Shown: positions 24,965-38,369, counted from the stretch's first letter. The stretch: DNA of 64,000 bases from Centropus unirufus (GCA_013397695.1 VYZI01000002.1:4017565-4081564); one strand, 5' to 3'. Program-made: numbers and translations. Notes: a model not told the origin generated them from the sequence alone.

Positions 24965-26554
24965 CATGACAGCTCTGTGACTGAGGCTCAGTTTTACTAA
25001 GAAAATTGTTATTAAGAAACAAGAGAATATGTGAACTAAAGGTATGAAAGATAAATGTAAAAACAAACACAAGTCCAGTAGTAGTCAGCAGACCAAGGAT
25101 ACAAGGATACAAGGATACTGATGAAAATTTACAAAACCAACAAGACAAAGCAAAGCATTAGAAGACGGCAACTCAGTGACATTAAGAATCAGTCAGTTCC
25201 AAGAATCAACAGGTCCAGCCCTTGCCCACTTGCCTGGCAGTTACCTGGCTGGGAGAGGCACATCAGCTGTATATGTCCCTACTGAGGAGTTGGGAAGCAT
25301 ATTAATATTTATGCTACTTGTATTTCAGGCCTTGCTAACGACTGTGTTAATAAATGATATCCAAGTAATCCTAAATTGTATATGTTGTGTGTGCAGCGTT
25401 AAAAGACTCCCTAATAAAAATTACTCTATGCAGCCCAGCTAGGAATAGCCCCTACTCTGTTTCCTCACTGGTACCACCCAATTGGCGCAGCGATGTCACA
25501 AGACACAATAAGAAAAGGACTCTGCTCTCAGCCGAGCTTGTGCTTCACTGTGGTTCAAACATATAAATGGAGCAAAAATATTGATCTCATTAATTATTTA
25601 GGTATTTTATTAATAACTAGAAAAAATGACTTCTCATCCTGAGCAGAACAATGTCTTCCTCAGGGATGACAGGTGATTTGGTCAGAGGTCAACAATGAGA
25701 ATCATCGTATATGATGAATGTTTTAAAGAGAGGACTGGAGAAGGAATTATAGGCCATTTTACAAATAACATGCAGTGGCACAGACACTTACTTTTAGTAT
25801 GAATATGTCACAGTTTAGCCAGTATTAATATATTTGATAGACTATATGAGTTTTTTTTTGTTGTAAGACATATATGGCAAAAACAAGCTTTATTTAACCA
25901 TTCTATGTTGTTGAACAACAACTTAAAGTGGTATCTGTGCTGTGGAAGTGAAAAGGACTTGTGAGTCAGACAGCTTTGTATATAATAAATTCAGTGCATT
26001 AAATCTGGTAGAAGCAGATCACAAGAAACAGAATTCCCACGGAGATGCAGAAAGATGCTCCATGTGAATTTTTGCTGATCTTCTCACTCAATGATGAAAA
26101 GAAATCGCTAGGCTCTATTTTAACCCCGAATATTCTAATTTCCATAACAAAATATTGCTAGCTCTTTAGCAATCTTTATCCTGTGATATTAAGATTACTT
26201 ATCCAAAAATGAATGCCTGCCAGGCTGATATGACACTCATAAGATTATGGGTTTCCATGTGATTCCTGATTTTTTAATCTTTTATTCTACTTTCTGTAAT
26301 AATATTGATTTTTCCCGTATGCTGATTTATTCTAAGCATTTACTGAGAATCCAACTGCTGGCATGTTACTCTTCCTTCTCTATGTCTACAGTGGTTTAAA
26401 AGGTCTATAACACAATTCAACCCATCCAATTTAATTAGTGCATTTTTTATCACTTAAAAATAATATTTAATGTGGAAACAAAAATGCAACATTTCACGAG
26501 AATTTCCATTTGAAATGAAACTTTGACCTATAGAAGTGTGTCAAAGAATCATGC
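24965..26554. other. Non-coding unique sequence with a short tandem repeat
   Basis: Contains the CAAGGATA triplet at 25094-25117 and a 7-bp inverted repeat GTTGTTG/CAACAAC at 25907-25922. No gene or larger repeat recognised. Confidence 0.45.
25094..25117. repeat. CAAGGATA tandem repeat, three exact copies
   Basis: Three perfect 8-bp copies, followed by the start of a fourth. A small minisatellite-type slippage array that may vary in copy number. Confidence 0.9.
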
Positions 26555-26705
26555 ACCCACCTCCTTGCGACCTCTTTTCAGGCACTTGTAGGCAGTGATA
26601 AGGTCTCCCCTCAACCGCCTCTTCTCCAGGCTAAACAACCACAATTCCCTCAGCTGTTCCTCATAAGACTTTTTCTCGCTCCTCGTAAGACCTGTTCTCA
26701 GTAGA
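26555..26705 (-). mobile_element. CR1 LINE fragment, C-terminal/3' UTR region
   Basis: On the minus strand it reads through the CR1 blocks 'ctcataagactt', 'aacaaccacaattccctcagc', 'cctcttctccaggct' and 'gataaggtctcccctcaacc' (written here as on the plus strand). Both ends are truncated. Near 26662-26693 the 'cctcataagact' motif recurs as 'cctcgtaagacct', a small internal duplication. Inert. Confidence 0.85.
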
Positions 26706-29700
26706 ACTTCATTCTGTGTTCAATAGCTTTCCTTTTCTAGGCCCGTTTGAGATAGATGAGAAAATAAGCTACTTGGCACAGCATGTGTTTAAGACAAGGA
26801 CTCAAATATTTTGGTACTAGTCAGTCACCTGAGAAACATTTTCTACACCTAAAATTCTGCTTGCTATCTTGAAGTAGGAAATTCTTCTGTCTTACAAGAC
26901 TTCCTAATCTCTGTACCTAAGTGCACGTTCAGAATTCTGTGAACTCTGAAGAAAAGGAACAGGTTTTGACAGAATATCTACAAATTTTCACAGAGCCAAC
27001 CCCACTGGGGGCAGTAGGAGTAAACATATAAACATGAAACTGCGGATTTAAGCTTGAGACTAGTTAAATAAACATGCACAGATGCCTTGATTAGTAAAAG
27101 GAAGCTGAATGATAAATACTCACTCTGACTGAAAGAATAAAAGAATATAAAGGGATTCATGATTAAAAAGAAGAGAACAGCAAGGAAAGTGTGAAATAAG
27201 CAAAGAAAATGCGTAATTTTGTTGTAAGCCAAGAGCACATGGTCGCATGTAATTTAAACACAATTTGTTCAATTGGCTCTGATTAATGGTTTTTATAATT
27301 ACTTTAGACTCACTCACAGCAGCTGTAAATGTTTTTTTCCTTTTTTTAAGAACATACACTCTGCACCTGTTTGAATAAGATGGAACTTATTAGCCTTCTA
27401 ATAAACTGTGTTAACCTTGTCAATCATTTGAAATAGAGAACCATGTTATTAATTATAGCATCAAATATTATTGTATCCTCACATTCATGCCCTAACAGGA
27501 TCAAAGATATATTATTTTGTAAGAGGCTTTCGTGCCTCAAGGCTTGGTTTCATAGCATTAGGAAGCTCTCAATTTTTCTAATCTGCAGATAGTCAAGGCT
27601 GAAATATTTTCCTGGAAAGTTCTTAATTTGTTCCTACAAGAAATGCCCCAAAAGTGATTTGAGTTTTTCAGTTTTCTAAGGGCAAACGATTCCACAAAAG
27701 AAGTACTATATTAAAGCAGCATATGTAGTTTTGATAATCTGATGATTTAAGTTTTACGGAACAAATATACATGGACATTTTTTATCTATAAGAGCTCATG
27801 GCATACAGCCACACAAATACTGTTGTCAGGTTCATCTGAGAAGATGAATTCCAGAATATACTGAATATACTTAGCATTGTACAATTATTCTGAACATTTG
27901 AAAATCTAAATAATTTGGAATACAAGCTCAAAACCAGCAAAAAAATTAAAGAAATTATTTCTAATATACTGTTAAGGTTGCAGCCTTTCCTACGAATACT
28001 GAGGTATCAGAACAGCTGAATTAAAATGAGAAAAGTTCTCTATTATACTAATACAGAACAGCTGAGTAAGTTCTTTGTAGTTCTTGTAAAAAAGTATTGA
28101 GAAGAGGTTATATTACACAATTTATGGATTATGTTGCATGCATCCATAGAGTCTGAATCTGATCTGTTTTTTGAGAACTGTAGTGCTGCATAGATAGTGG
28201 GTATATCTTTTGCATGGAACTAGCTTTGCTGAGGAAGTGTTGCTGTAGTCAACAATTCTTTACCTTTCTTTCACCACTTTCTGAATATCTTTCACCTCTC
28301 CAAATGTGTCTATAATATCTCTTGATTTCCATGAATCTACTTGTACTAGTAAGTACAACTTAGCAAGTTTCATTTATTCACACATTTCCTTGACAAGTTT
28401 AATCATTAGTGCAGTACAATAAATAATTTCCTACGTTTAGTTCTATTATTCTCCTAAGCTCTACTTATGAAATGGAATTTGGTTCTTGCACTATAAACCC
28501 AAATTTCAGTATGCTACTGGAACATTCCTTTAAAGACTGACATAAAAAAGGTCTGAAGAGAAACACTTAGTCTTACATGATAAATTTACCTTATTCTTTC
28601 AAGCCACTGCCTAGCTTTAACTGGATATATATATATACACCTGTTTTATTTTTTTTATGTATGAGTGATATCATACAGTAAGATGATGAAATCAGTCCTA
28701 TTCTACAAGTAAGGATTTTAGCTATTGAACCTTTTACCCTACTAACTTAGAGGCACCCCTTGTCTTTTAAATGCTAGGGCTTTATCTCATGGCTCCCATT
28801 GTCTTTAGTAAAAGCCTGAAGCTCCAGTTTGAACTCTGGCACTGTGCAGGAACTCCAAATGAACCAGCTGGGTGCAAACATTACCTGCAAATATGTGCTT
28901 ACCTGGAGGTAGAAATGACCCACTAAGGCTAAGAAGAAGCATAATTCCAGTGATTGGTGAAGTGATTTGTAGTGACATAAGCTGAACTAGGCAATATTTG
29001 TTATATACACACCAGTGTGACATTTACTTGGCTTTCACTTTGATGAATAATAGCTCTAGAGAATGTCTCAGTAAATCAGCAATGTCTGTGCAAGGTAAAG
29101 AAACAATATTCCTCTTCATAGTTAAAAGAAAAGTAACACCTGGCAAACATTTGAGGAAGTTACTATAGAATCTCTGAAGTAGTAGCAAAAAATGTATATC
29201 TCACTAAGTGTTATTGCACATAACCTTATGTATTGGCAGCTTTTAATTGCATGTGAAATGTCATTTTCCACATAACTAATGATCAGGAAATATTTAAAAC
29301 TGATAACTAAAAAAGGGTTTATAGCGATGTAACTGCTTTGACCTTATTAGTTCTAATCTTCAGCTTGTGAAAACCAACCAAATTCTGAATTAATCAATGG
29401 TAAAAGAAATACCAAAATTATAGTACATGCACAGATTTGGAGTACTGACATTGAGCCCATAACAAAAAGAAAATGATATTGTACCTCATCTTCCTCTCCA
29501 GTATCTCCTGAGCACTCAGCCTGTGAAAAAGACATCATAAATTTAATCCTTGCATCTTCTCTTTCATATTTCAGGAGTTTTCCAGTTAGCAGTATTTAAC
29601 TACCTGTTCAGAAAACTCAAATATAGTCACTGATAACCAGCTCATAAAAACTGTTTTTCATTAATTGTCTATAGAAAAAGTTATGACAATTATAGTTAAC

Positions 29701-30395
29701 TGCTTTTAAAGACTGTCTTGAGATAGGGCATTGAAAACACTAAATAAAAGTTAGGTGGTAATATTAAGTGCAATATTAATATTTTTTTTACTATGGGTCC
29801 TTTTTTGAAGATGACTTAAGTAAATTAGGTATCTGGAGTGAGAATATGTTCCCAGTAAACTGACGACAGCTTTATTTTTCCACTCAGAGCCCATTCCAGA
29901 TGAGTACCACCAGCGTGAGAGGAGTAGATTAGTTAACGTAGTATAAACACCCAGAAGACTGAATCCTTGCAAGGGTGATATAAATGAACGTGACAGAAGA
30001 GCTTAGTAATATAAGGTGATTAAGAAAGAAACTACTATTAGTGCTATGCTGACTCCCACCATCACAGAAAACATGCAATATAAGCCATTTTTGTTTAAGT
30101 CATTTCCCGTATTCTTTGGATGGAGAAAAGAGGTTTGAGGAAAGATATTACTCACCATTTTCTGAATATAACTGAATTGATCTGGCATATTAATGGTTTG
30201 CACAATGAAAGGAAACAGTGAAAGATTCTGGCAGGAGAAACAGATGTATGCAATGTTTTTTTTTGTGCATGGTTATGCGCGTTTTGATGTTTCTTAGGGA
30301 GAAGAGGATTAAACTTCTATAAGGAGTCAACACAGGTTACAATGGTCTTTCAGAGTTCATAATCTTTCTTCTTTACGTTTTAAAAAATGACTTTG
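26706..30395. other. Non-coding unique sequence
   Basis: No gene or transposon recognised. A short AT dinucleotide run lies at 28625-28637. Confidence 0.45.
28625..28637. repeat. (AT)n microsatellite
   Basis: Six and a half AT units; minor. Confidence 0.85.
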
Positions 30396-30642
30396 AAGGA
30401 TTAGGACAAGGGGGAATAGCTTCAAGCTGTGCCAGGGGAGGTTCAGGTTGGAGATTAGGAAGAAGTTTTTCTCTGAAAGGGTCATCAGGTGCTGGAACAG
30501 GTTGCCCAGGGAGCTGGTGGGATCCCCGTTTCTAGATGTATTTTAGGGATATGGTTTACTGGTAGACAGGTACAGTTGGACTCGATGATCTGAGAGGTCA
30601 TTTCTAACCTAGTGGTTCTGTAATATTGTGATTCTGTGATTA
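30396..30642 (+). mobile_element. CR1 LINE 3' end
   Basis: Runs from 'ggacaagggggaatagcttc' through 'ttcaggttggagattaggaagaag', 'gctggaacaggttgcccag' and 'ggactcgatgatctgagagg' to a tail of repeated ATTCTGTGATT units at 30616-30642. The 3' terminus is complete and the 5' side is truncated just before the 3' UTR. It is fairly well preserved, so probably younger than the 1.2 and 26.6 kb fragments. Plus strand. Confidence 0.93.
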
Positions 30643-33259
30643 AGAAGCTGTTGAATGCAATGTAAATCTGTGAACATGGATAATGTGAGTGGCAACTGCA
30701 AAGCCTGCTACTCTCCTAATTAGAGAACTGAAGCCGCTTTTTGTAAATTTTAATGGGAAATAGTGTTTTAGCACAAATTATGGTTCAAAATGCAGATTTT
30801 GTTTTGTGGAGTACTGGCGTATCCTGATAAACTTATCTTTTTTTTTTTTTTAAACCACTTCAACTGCTAAAGACAAGACAGAATAAAGAAAATACTTTTC
30901 ATTAAGTAATTGTGGTAGTTAGGTAGACTCTGCCATCTCTTTATTGTAAACAGAATTTAAAATGAAGTTCACATACCTTAAGTTATTTAGATTTTCACTA
31001 TTATGTTCTTCCATTCATAAATTTGCTCATAACTCTGGAAAGACTTGTATATATTATTTTGTTCAATGAAGTCAACAAAATTGACGAGTATAGAAGTAAA
31101 TGAGTGTGAATCTCCGCAAAAATGGAACATTACTCTGTAGATTTGATGTGGTTTGTTACAATGTTTTTGGAGGTTTAAAATGTCCTTTGTAACATTTTCC
31201 AAATTATTTTTAAAAAACAATTTATGTTGACCTACTGTTTCCCCTTTTGAAAGGTGGTAATCAAATGGGATTTAGCTTCTTTTTTTTCATAACATAAAGA
31301 GTGAAACTTATAGGGGAAAAAAATGGTTAGGTAGGTACTTATACTGTTTTTTTTTTTAAGTATAATGTCCTTCCAATAGCTCAAAGAGGTGGTTTGCACA
31401 CATCATTTGGAGATTTTTCTTGCTTTCTGCAGAGTCTAAATCTGTCTGTCTGGTGGGCTAGAAAGGCAGTTGGATGTCTCCAGATCTGCAAGTAGTACAG
31501 ATTTCTGTTTCTCAAATGTTTTTCCAACAGCAATTGCACTGTGGAATAACTTTTTCTCAGACAACTGCTTTTTCAAGTGTTTTGTATTTCAAAACAGTTG
31601 GGAAAAATTCTTATTTTTTTCTCACTCCATTAGTTGTTCTTTTATGCTAGAAAGAAAGTGGGAAAATACTTTTGCTTGTCTCAGAAATGTGTTAAAATGT
31701 AACTAAAAATACATTTTGCTAAATATGTGCATACAATACAATATACTTCAAGGTGAAAGTAAAAGGGAAATTTGGAGATTTTTAAAGTTTCCAAAATAAA
31801 TGTTTAAATAAATACTATCCCAAGATGTACAGAAATTTGATATTAAAAAAAAAGGAGCATCTGAAAAAAAGAAATTGCTTTTTTTAAAATAATGAGATGA
31901 TAAAACAATATATGCATTTAAAACAGAGGTATGATCAGTGATGAGATTCCCTTTTGTGAAGCCACAAAAGATCAATCTTTGCTGAAGAATATGAGTTCAA
32001 AAGACAGGGAATTCAGCAGCTGAAGGTCAGTGATACAAAGTTTCTCCTGTACCTCTCTCTCTAAAACAAATGCAAGATGTCATTCCAGCTCAATTAATAG
32101 ATAGGAATTAATAGATAGGAATTCTGTAATTTTATCCTTATTAACCAGCTCTAAGTACAAAACTTATGCAGCATATATCAAAGGGAATTCTATTGCATGT
32201 GTACTGCAATTTGGAATATTCCTTTAAAAATAAAAATAGCAGAAAAAATAAAAAGAAATCACTGTTGATTTGTGTATTTCTATTTTCTTAATAGATCATC
32301 TTAGGAATTTGGAAAAGGGATCTTGGTGTACTGTCATATTTGTCTTATAATGACGAAAGGTAACTGACAGGCTCTGAGGGCTGCTGTTTTCCCACATCTC
32401 CTTTATTTTTTCCCCTGTCAGCACTAGGACTTCCACCTAGGGAACTTCCAGCTTGGGACTGGAGGAATTTTTTAAATAACTTTACCTTTAGTATCTATAG
32501 GGATTTCCTATCTTTCAGCTTTTTATTTGTCACATTTAACTTTATTTCTTAACTGTGCCTGTGACAATGGCAGGATTTTTTTTTTCAAAATTAAGCTGTT
32601 TGGGATTAGACAGAATAATAGTAATTATTGAAGAAGAAATACATAGATTGTCAGGGAACCTGAGTAATTCAGACCCTGGAATCAGAATGCCTTATCTTTT
32701 CCTTTTGAAGATGAGTCTCAGGAAAACTTTGGCAGGGAAGTACGTTACTAAATGGTTTAGAAAGAGAAGAGCTATGCAAGACTCATGCTTCTTGTTAATG
32801 TCATGATAAATCTAATGAGAACTCGATATTTGAGCTGAGTTGAGTGGAAATATAACTTGCTGAGACACACCTTTATTCCTTTTCACTAGATTTTTATTTG
32901 TTGTCTGCTAAAATGCAAGCAAAATGTTCCTTTCACCTGGTGTAATATGCAGCACGGGTCCTAAGGGAATAAGGACTTTCCAGTAGCATAACATATTTTG
33001 AGTGAGGGAGGGGAGAAGGAAAAAGCTATTGGGTGGCATGGGGAGGACTTTTACCGCTTTTCTTCCATGAATGTATTTTTCTCAGGTATTGCTAGGCTCT
33101 GAACTTTTCCTATAGCATAATTAATGGGGTGCTGTGCAGTTCCCCACCTAAGTTGAATGTGCTTTCTCTTGTATAATTCAAATAAAAGGCTTTATATTCC
33201 TTCTTGCAGCAAAATAAACCTGAACTCTGACACACTTGTATCTCCCTCTGGTATGTTCA
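30643..33259. other. Non-coding unique sequence
   Basis: AT-rich DNA with T runs near 30840 and 31350 and a short tandem repeat at 32092-32123. No gene or transposon recognised. Confidence 0.45.
32092..32123. repeat. 14-bp tandem duplication
   Basis: AATTAATAGATAGG occurs twice head to tail, followed by AATT of a third copy. Confidence 0.9.
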
Positions 33260-33460
33260 CATCTGGAGCAGCTTTGCAATTAGATTATCATCTTCCATTA
33301 AGAACCAAGCTTTGATTCCATCATCATCTTAAATTAATTAACTTTTAATCATCATATTAATTCATCAAACCCTAGGATCATTATGTTTTTCTTCATCCTT
33401 AAAATTACCTTTGTCTTAATTATCAGGCTGGAATATCAAAGCACGGCTGTAGAGTTCTTG
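33260..33460. promoter_or_regulatory. Candidate conserved non-coding block E
   Basis: About 200 bp dense in homeodomain-like words: TTAGATTATC, TTAATTAATTAA, TTTTAATCATC, ATATTAATTCATC, CTTAATTATC. Free of repeats, with many ATCAT/TAAT units on both strands. Possible homeodomain-bound enhancer; no comparison was available. Confidence 0.25.
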
Positions 33461-36400
33461 GTAAAACTTGAACTGTCACCTATGAAATAATTCATGAGGT
33501 GCTGGTTCTTACCATACTGGTTTAGGTGGTATTTTTATTATAAGTTGCTTTCAAGGACACTTGATTTCTTTAAATGGTGAGACCACTTTCATTCCCTCTC
33601 TCACCCCCCAGCCTTTTTTCTTCTTATGTAATTCATGAAAGCTTCAATTTCAGGCTCACTTTCTTAGTCTGCCATTGCTTTTTTTAAGATGCGTGTACCT
33701 GTCTGAGATAATTTTACCTCCTGCCTGAAAAGATGCTCCAAATTCAAGCATAGTAATGAGAAGCAAAACAGGGTCAAATAAAATGAAGTGAAGAACAAAG
33801 GAAAATACTTTGCATGAAGTTCACAAACAGTGGAATGTGTGTGGAGAAACATAAGTGAATGATGACACGATAGAAGCAAATTAGGCCTGTGTCTTGATAG
33901 GCATTGTAAAAAATGTGGGGTTTTTTTTTTAAGAGAAGAGCTGATGGGGATTCTGAGAGCTAGAAGGACTGGAGGACATTTTCATACTTGTTCCTTTCCA
34001 TAGTGTATTAATGATTTTTCATGAAACTTTATTCTAGGGCCTGTTTCTTCACCAAACTATTGTCCAAATTGTCTGACCCCTAATTTGGAGGTGCTGCAGA
34101 TGGAAAAGACCAATTTTCCTTATCTTCTGTAACAGAAGGATCACCAAAGAAAGTACAGAAATGTGGCCAGAGAACTCACTACATTTTTGACAGCAGTGGG
34201 AGAGAACGCAGGAGCTTCTTTCTGAATTTTGCTTGCTACTAGCAGCTCCCATTTCCCTGGATTAGTCTGTTTCCCTATGTTACCCTTGATACTTGTCATT
34301 GATCTTCAAAAAGTAATATTCATTGAAGTTGAGAGCTGAACAAAAATACTTATTAAGAGTTTATAACACTAGTATCTGCATACACTACATTATTTTGTCC
34401 CCCTTGCCTCCTTTTGTCTATGTGATATTTGCCTCAATGCTTGTCTTTTTATACAGTGTAGTACATGTATGTGGTTCTTAATGCATGGTTACCAGCTACA
34501 ATTTCTTGCTCATCCTGGCATTTAATTGCTTAAGACCTAATAAGATTGTGGCTAGTAAGAGAAGGGGAGCAGCACTACACAGGTCGCGAGGCATTCAGCA
34601 GGGGGTAAGAGATAGACTGTGTTTGTGTCATGGTGATCTCAAATCTTGGGCTCGATGCTGCTTTGTGCACATTTTCGTAGCCATTAGTTATGCTTAGTCT
34701 AGAAATCATACAAATCCATATCAATGCATTCATCTTTTAGATTCACATTAAATATCTGTTACCTATTGATGATTTTCCTTTCTCCCCATCCTGCGCTGTT
34801 CCATGTAATCTGGTTCTCACAAGCATATTAACTTCACTGCTGGGCATGTCCTCCTCACTAGGCAAAAGGCTCTCTGCAGAAAGGAAGACTGAATGGTAAT
34901 AACTTCTTCAAAGTGGATCAGCCTGTGTTCACCGGGTAACTTTACTGCTGAAACCTGAATAGCTACAGGTGAATTACTGAGATTGGTGCACCCTGTGCGT
35001 TAAATACAGTTATCAGAGAACAGAATTTTTATAAAGGAGCATTGTGAGTTATGTGTCTTTTCTCTGAGCCTGAACCTGAAGGGTCAGAGGGAGAAGTTTT
35101 GCAGAACTCAGATGTTGCATTCAAGAAGGTTAACATGGTCGAAGTACCAGGGAAGGAGATGTAACGCAGATATAGCCGCTATTTTAGTGCTTTATTTGAG
35201 AAGACATCGCAACCTGCTAAGCATCCCAATACAAATGGTTTCAGTGTAATGAATGGGGAGGTGCAATGTGAACCACCATAAAAAGAATTGATTAGAATGC
35301 CAGAAAATTATTTTGAATGTTTACTATTCTGTTAATGGCTAATAACAACCACACCTTTATTGTATAAATATCCTAGAACATTTACTATTTCTCAGCAATA
35401 TGCATGAACAAGTACCAGAGGTCAGAAGATAGTTAACATGCGTGCTTACTGAATCAGTGATGTTCTGCATCTTCCAGACAGTAGTTCTTCTCTTAAGTCA
35501 AACCAAGAGAAAATCTACAAAAAATCATTGCATCTACAAAAATCATTAAAACTCTTCTCTTGAGAGCAAAATATTATTTTAAAAGAAGTGTTGATCAGAA
35601 CGGCATTATGCAATGATGACTTTGTTCTAGCAAAACACAGATTTCTTTTTTACTATGGAAACTTCTCTGGGTTGTAGTCTTTTGTGGTTTGTTTTGTTTG
35701 TTTAGGGTTTTGTGGGATTTTTTTGTGTGAGTTGTTTTTCTTTTTTAACTCAAAAAAGACTGTAGTGAATAATTTTTTTCACAATGAGTTGCACTAAACC
35801 TGCTGCTCTTCTGAAATAAATCAGCTTTTGATGACAGGAACTGCTGTGCGGCATGAACTTCTTAAATAAGGAATGACCTATTTTCTTGCTCTATGCTTTC
35901 TGCTACTTCCTTTTTACTGCCTACAACCACAAAAAGAGGTTTAGGGTGGGAGCTATTAGGAAACTTTTCCTGAGGTGGAGTAGCCATCTCGTCATTTTAT
36001 TTGTTACTTTTCCTGTTAAGGCAAAGGGTGAACACTTTCTCTTACTGAAGCCTTGGTTTTATACTACAATTTCTCTTTCCATTTCTGGTGGCTTATGTTT
36101 AACAGTCTTTGCATTGTAGAAGGAATGAAATGCAAATGAAATGTGTTAACTTCCTCATATGTTAACATTTGCTGATGGTGAGGACAATCAAATTTGCTTT
36201 CTGACCTATGTTTGTTTTGGTCTGTTGTTTGGGTGAGGTAGTGGGAAAACTAACATGTAAGAAATTAGATTGTGGATATGAAGGGAGCGGTTCATAAGAA
36301 CAATAAGAAAGCCGGGGTAAAAACTCAAAGGCATACATATAAATGAATAGATTTATGAGATTGAAAGGATCAAGCACATGCCATGAAATATGACTTGGAG

Positions 36401-37694
36401 ATATGAATACAGAAACTGCAGAGAAATAAGCGTAGTCATTAGATAGGAAAATCATACATCAAAGGAAATGTGTCCCGGATCAAATTCTCTCAGCCAGTCT
36501 GTGTCTTTGTCCTGGTCAGGAGATGGAATCTCACACTCACTCAGGCTCTCTTTACAGCTGGATTGAATTAGCTCTGCAGTACAGAGGAGCCAGGATTTGT
36601 GTAGCTCTGGCTTCTCAGTCCTGGAGGGCCAATAATAAGTAAAGTATTGGCACAAGAATGAAGTATTACGGGATTATTTTGGAGGTTAATGAACTGACAG
36701 TTTCATTACTGTCATGCAACCTAGACCAATTTAATTGGTCTAAACATCAGCTTATATTTGGAGAAATAAAAAAAATGAAAGTGAATGCAATGGAATGCAT
36801 TTAATAAGGCATAGAAGTGTAGGAAACCCTTATTAACCTTCTGCTACTGTAATTTTATGCCACTGCAGGAGATAAAGAAATAAAAATTAACAGTTATGCA
36901 CAAAACCAGAACAGAACACTTCCTATAAAAAAGGAAATATTTTTCTGTAGCTATCTTTTGAGTTTGCCTTTATTGTACTTTGGAGTAGAAGTAAAAAACT
37001 GCAAAAGACTCACCCACTCACACTCCAGAATCCTGCCTTTATCAACACAGATGCTGCATCCTTTTCACTACATAAGTAAATAAAAGTGTTTTCAACTAGT
37101 ATTTTTAAACTTCACATAACTTTTAGTTTACAAAATACTAAATCAATCCATTTGAAGAAATATATTTTTTACTATTTGGCTGGGTTTGTATGTCTACTCT
37201 GTAAAAATATACATTTCAAGTGAAAATATCCTTTTCAGTTTAAGTGATATTTCAAAAGAACAAATGCTTTCAACCCTACAGATTTGAATGAAAGCGAAAT
37301 GTAGAGTTGGAAGTAAACCAAATGTGATACTAAATTAGTAAAATTTGCAAGAAATTTTAGATAGGTAAAGCGAATTAAACCAATGCACCCTGATTAAAGT
37401 AACCAGTGACTAAGATCTTAAGTTACAGATTGAAAATTTAGATAAAAAATTAACAGAAATAGACACTATTTTGATTTTGCATGGCAGGTATAGTGTTCAA
37501 GTGACTCACATGGTTGCAAATCACCATTAAGGCAGGTATCTATTGGTCACATCAGTGTAAGCTGCAAAGCATTTTAGAGCATTTATCATACTTTAGAAAC
37601 ATACAGGTGTATGCTTCCCTGATGTCTTCAGATGTCTTCAGGAGTAAGCACTATGTTTGTCACACACTTTCAGAAATACGCAGAAATATAACAT
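33461..37694. other. Non-coding unique sequence
   Basis: No gene or transposon recognised. A G/T low-complexity tract lies at 35680-35746, and an exact 10-bp duplication (GATGTCTTCA twice) lies at 37621-37640. The section near 35220-35460 also has enhancer-like texture. Confidence 0.45.
35680..35746. repeat. T/G-rich low-complexity tract
   Basis: Almost only T and G, with TTTG-like units. No coding or structural meaning seen. Confidence 0.75.
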
Positions 37695-37945
37695 TGTATT
37701 GGTGTAGGTGGCAAGATTTTGGTAGTGGGAGGGCTGCAGGTGTGATCTGTGTGGGAGGAGGTCAGGGACTGTCCCGTGTTGGACACAGCTGGTTCCACAA
37801 TGGACTGTCTGCAGGATACAGCTCAGCCCATCAATGAAGTTGATGGTGCCTCTGGGAAAACTGTTCAGAAATTGAAGAAAACATCAGACAAAGAGAGAAA
37901 TTGGGGCGGGGGAGTGGGAAATGAACAAGAAACAAGCAAATGAAC
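37695..37945 (+). mobile_element. ERVL-like LTR fragment, 5' part (U3 side)
   Basis: Starts with the canonical TG at 37695 (TGTATTGG) and continues through 'ggcaagattttggtagtggg' and 'gggctgcagg' to the 'ttggacacagctggttcca', 'agctcagcccatcaatgaag' and 'gatggtgcctctggg' segments. The same blocks, reverse-complemented, occur in the LTR at 53285-54184, which shows shared family membership and opposite orientation. The 5' terminus is intact. Similarity fades near 37945, and no polyadenylation signal or CA terminus is found, so the 3' two thirds are missing. No internal retroviral genes adjoin it. Family assignment rests on memory of avian ERVL LTRs. Confidence 0.75.
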
Positions 37946-37957
37946 AAGAACAAGCAA
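37921..37957. repeat. 18/19-bp tandem duplication
   Basis: Two copies of a unit starting ATGAACAAGAA and ending CAAGCAA (19 then 18 bp), followed by part of a third. It lies where the LTR similarity stops, so it may mark the break. Confidence 0.85.
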
Positions 37958-38369
37958 AATGAACCAGAGGATCAGAGAAGGCAAACTCGATTAAGCTCCT
38001 CAAAGCGCAAGCATGGTTTATTCCAACAGGTCAGAAGTCAAGCAAGTGGGGCAAAAGGCAAGTGTGGATGAATAAGGTACTTCTCATTTAACTCTTTCCA
38101 GGTAAGGTTAACTTACAGGTTCCTGTGACAAGTGGCATAGTTGGAGGAAATTAAGTGCTATTCTACTGAGTAAAATCAAGTTATGGACACTAAAATCAAG
38201 TTATGGACACATAAGCAAACATACGGATGATTTAAGTGCTGTCTTCTCTTCCCTTAATGAGTAGTTCAAGAGAAGATTGAACCACTCTTCTAAGAAGTAC
38301 ACAACGAGAGGGCAAGATACAACAGACACAAGTTTCAAGAAAGGAAATTCCAGAAGAATCTAAGGAAAA
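37946..38369. other. Unassigned sequence between LTR fragment and CR1
   Basis: Holds a perfect 20-bp tandem duplication at 38171-38210. I could not align it to the missing part of the LTR or to CR1. Confidence 0.4.
38171..38210. repeat. Perfect 20-bp tandem duplication
   Basis: The 20-bp unit at 38171-38190 is repeated without change at 38191-38210. Perfect identity in otherwise decayed DNA suggests a recent duplication. Confidence 0.95.

Noticed and set aside
25907..25922. 7-bp inverted repeat GTTGTTG/CAACAAC with 2-nt centre
   Set aside because: Too short to form a meaningful hairpin; simple GTT repeat makes it likely by chance.
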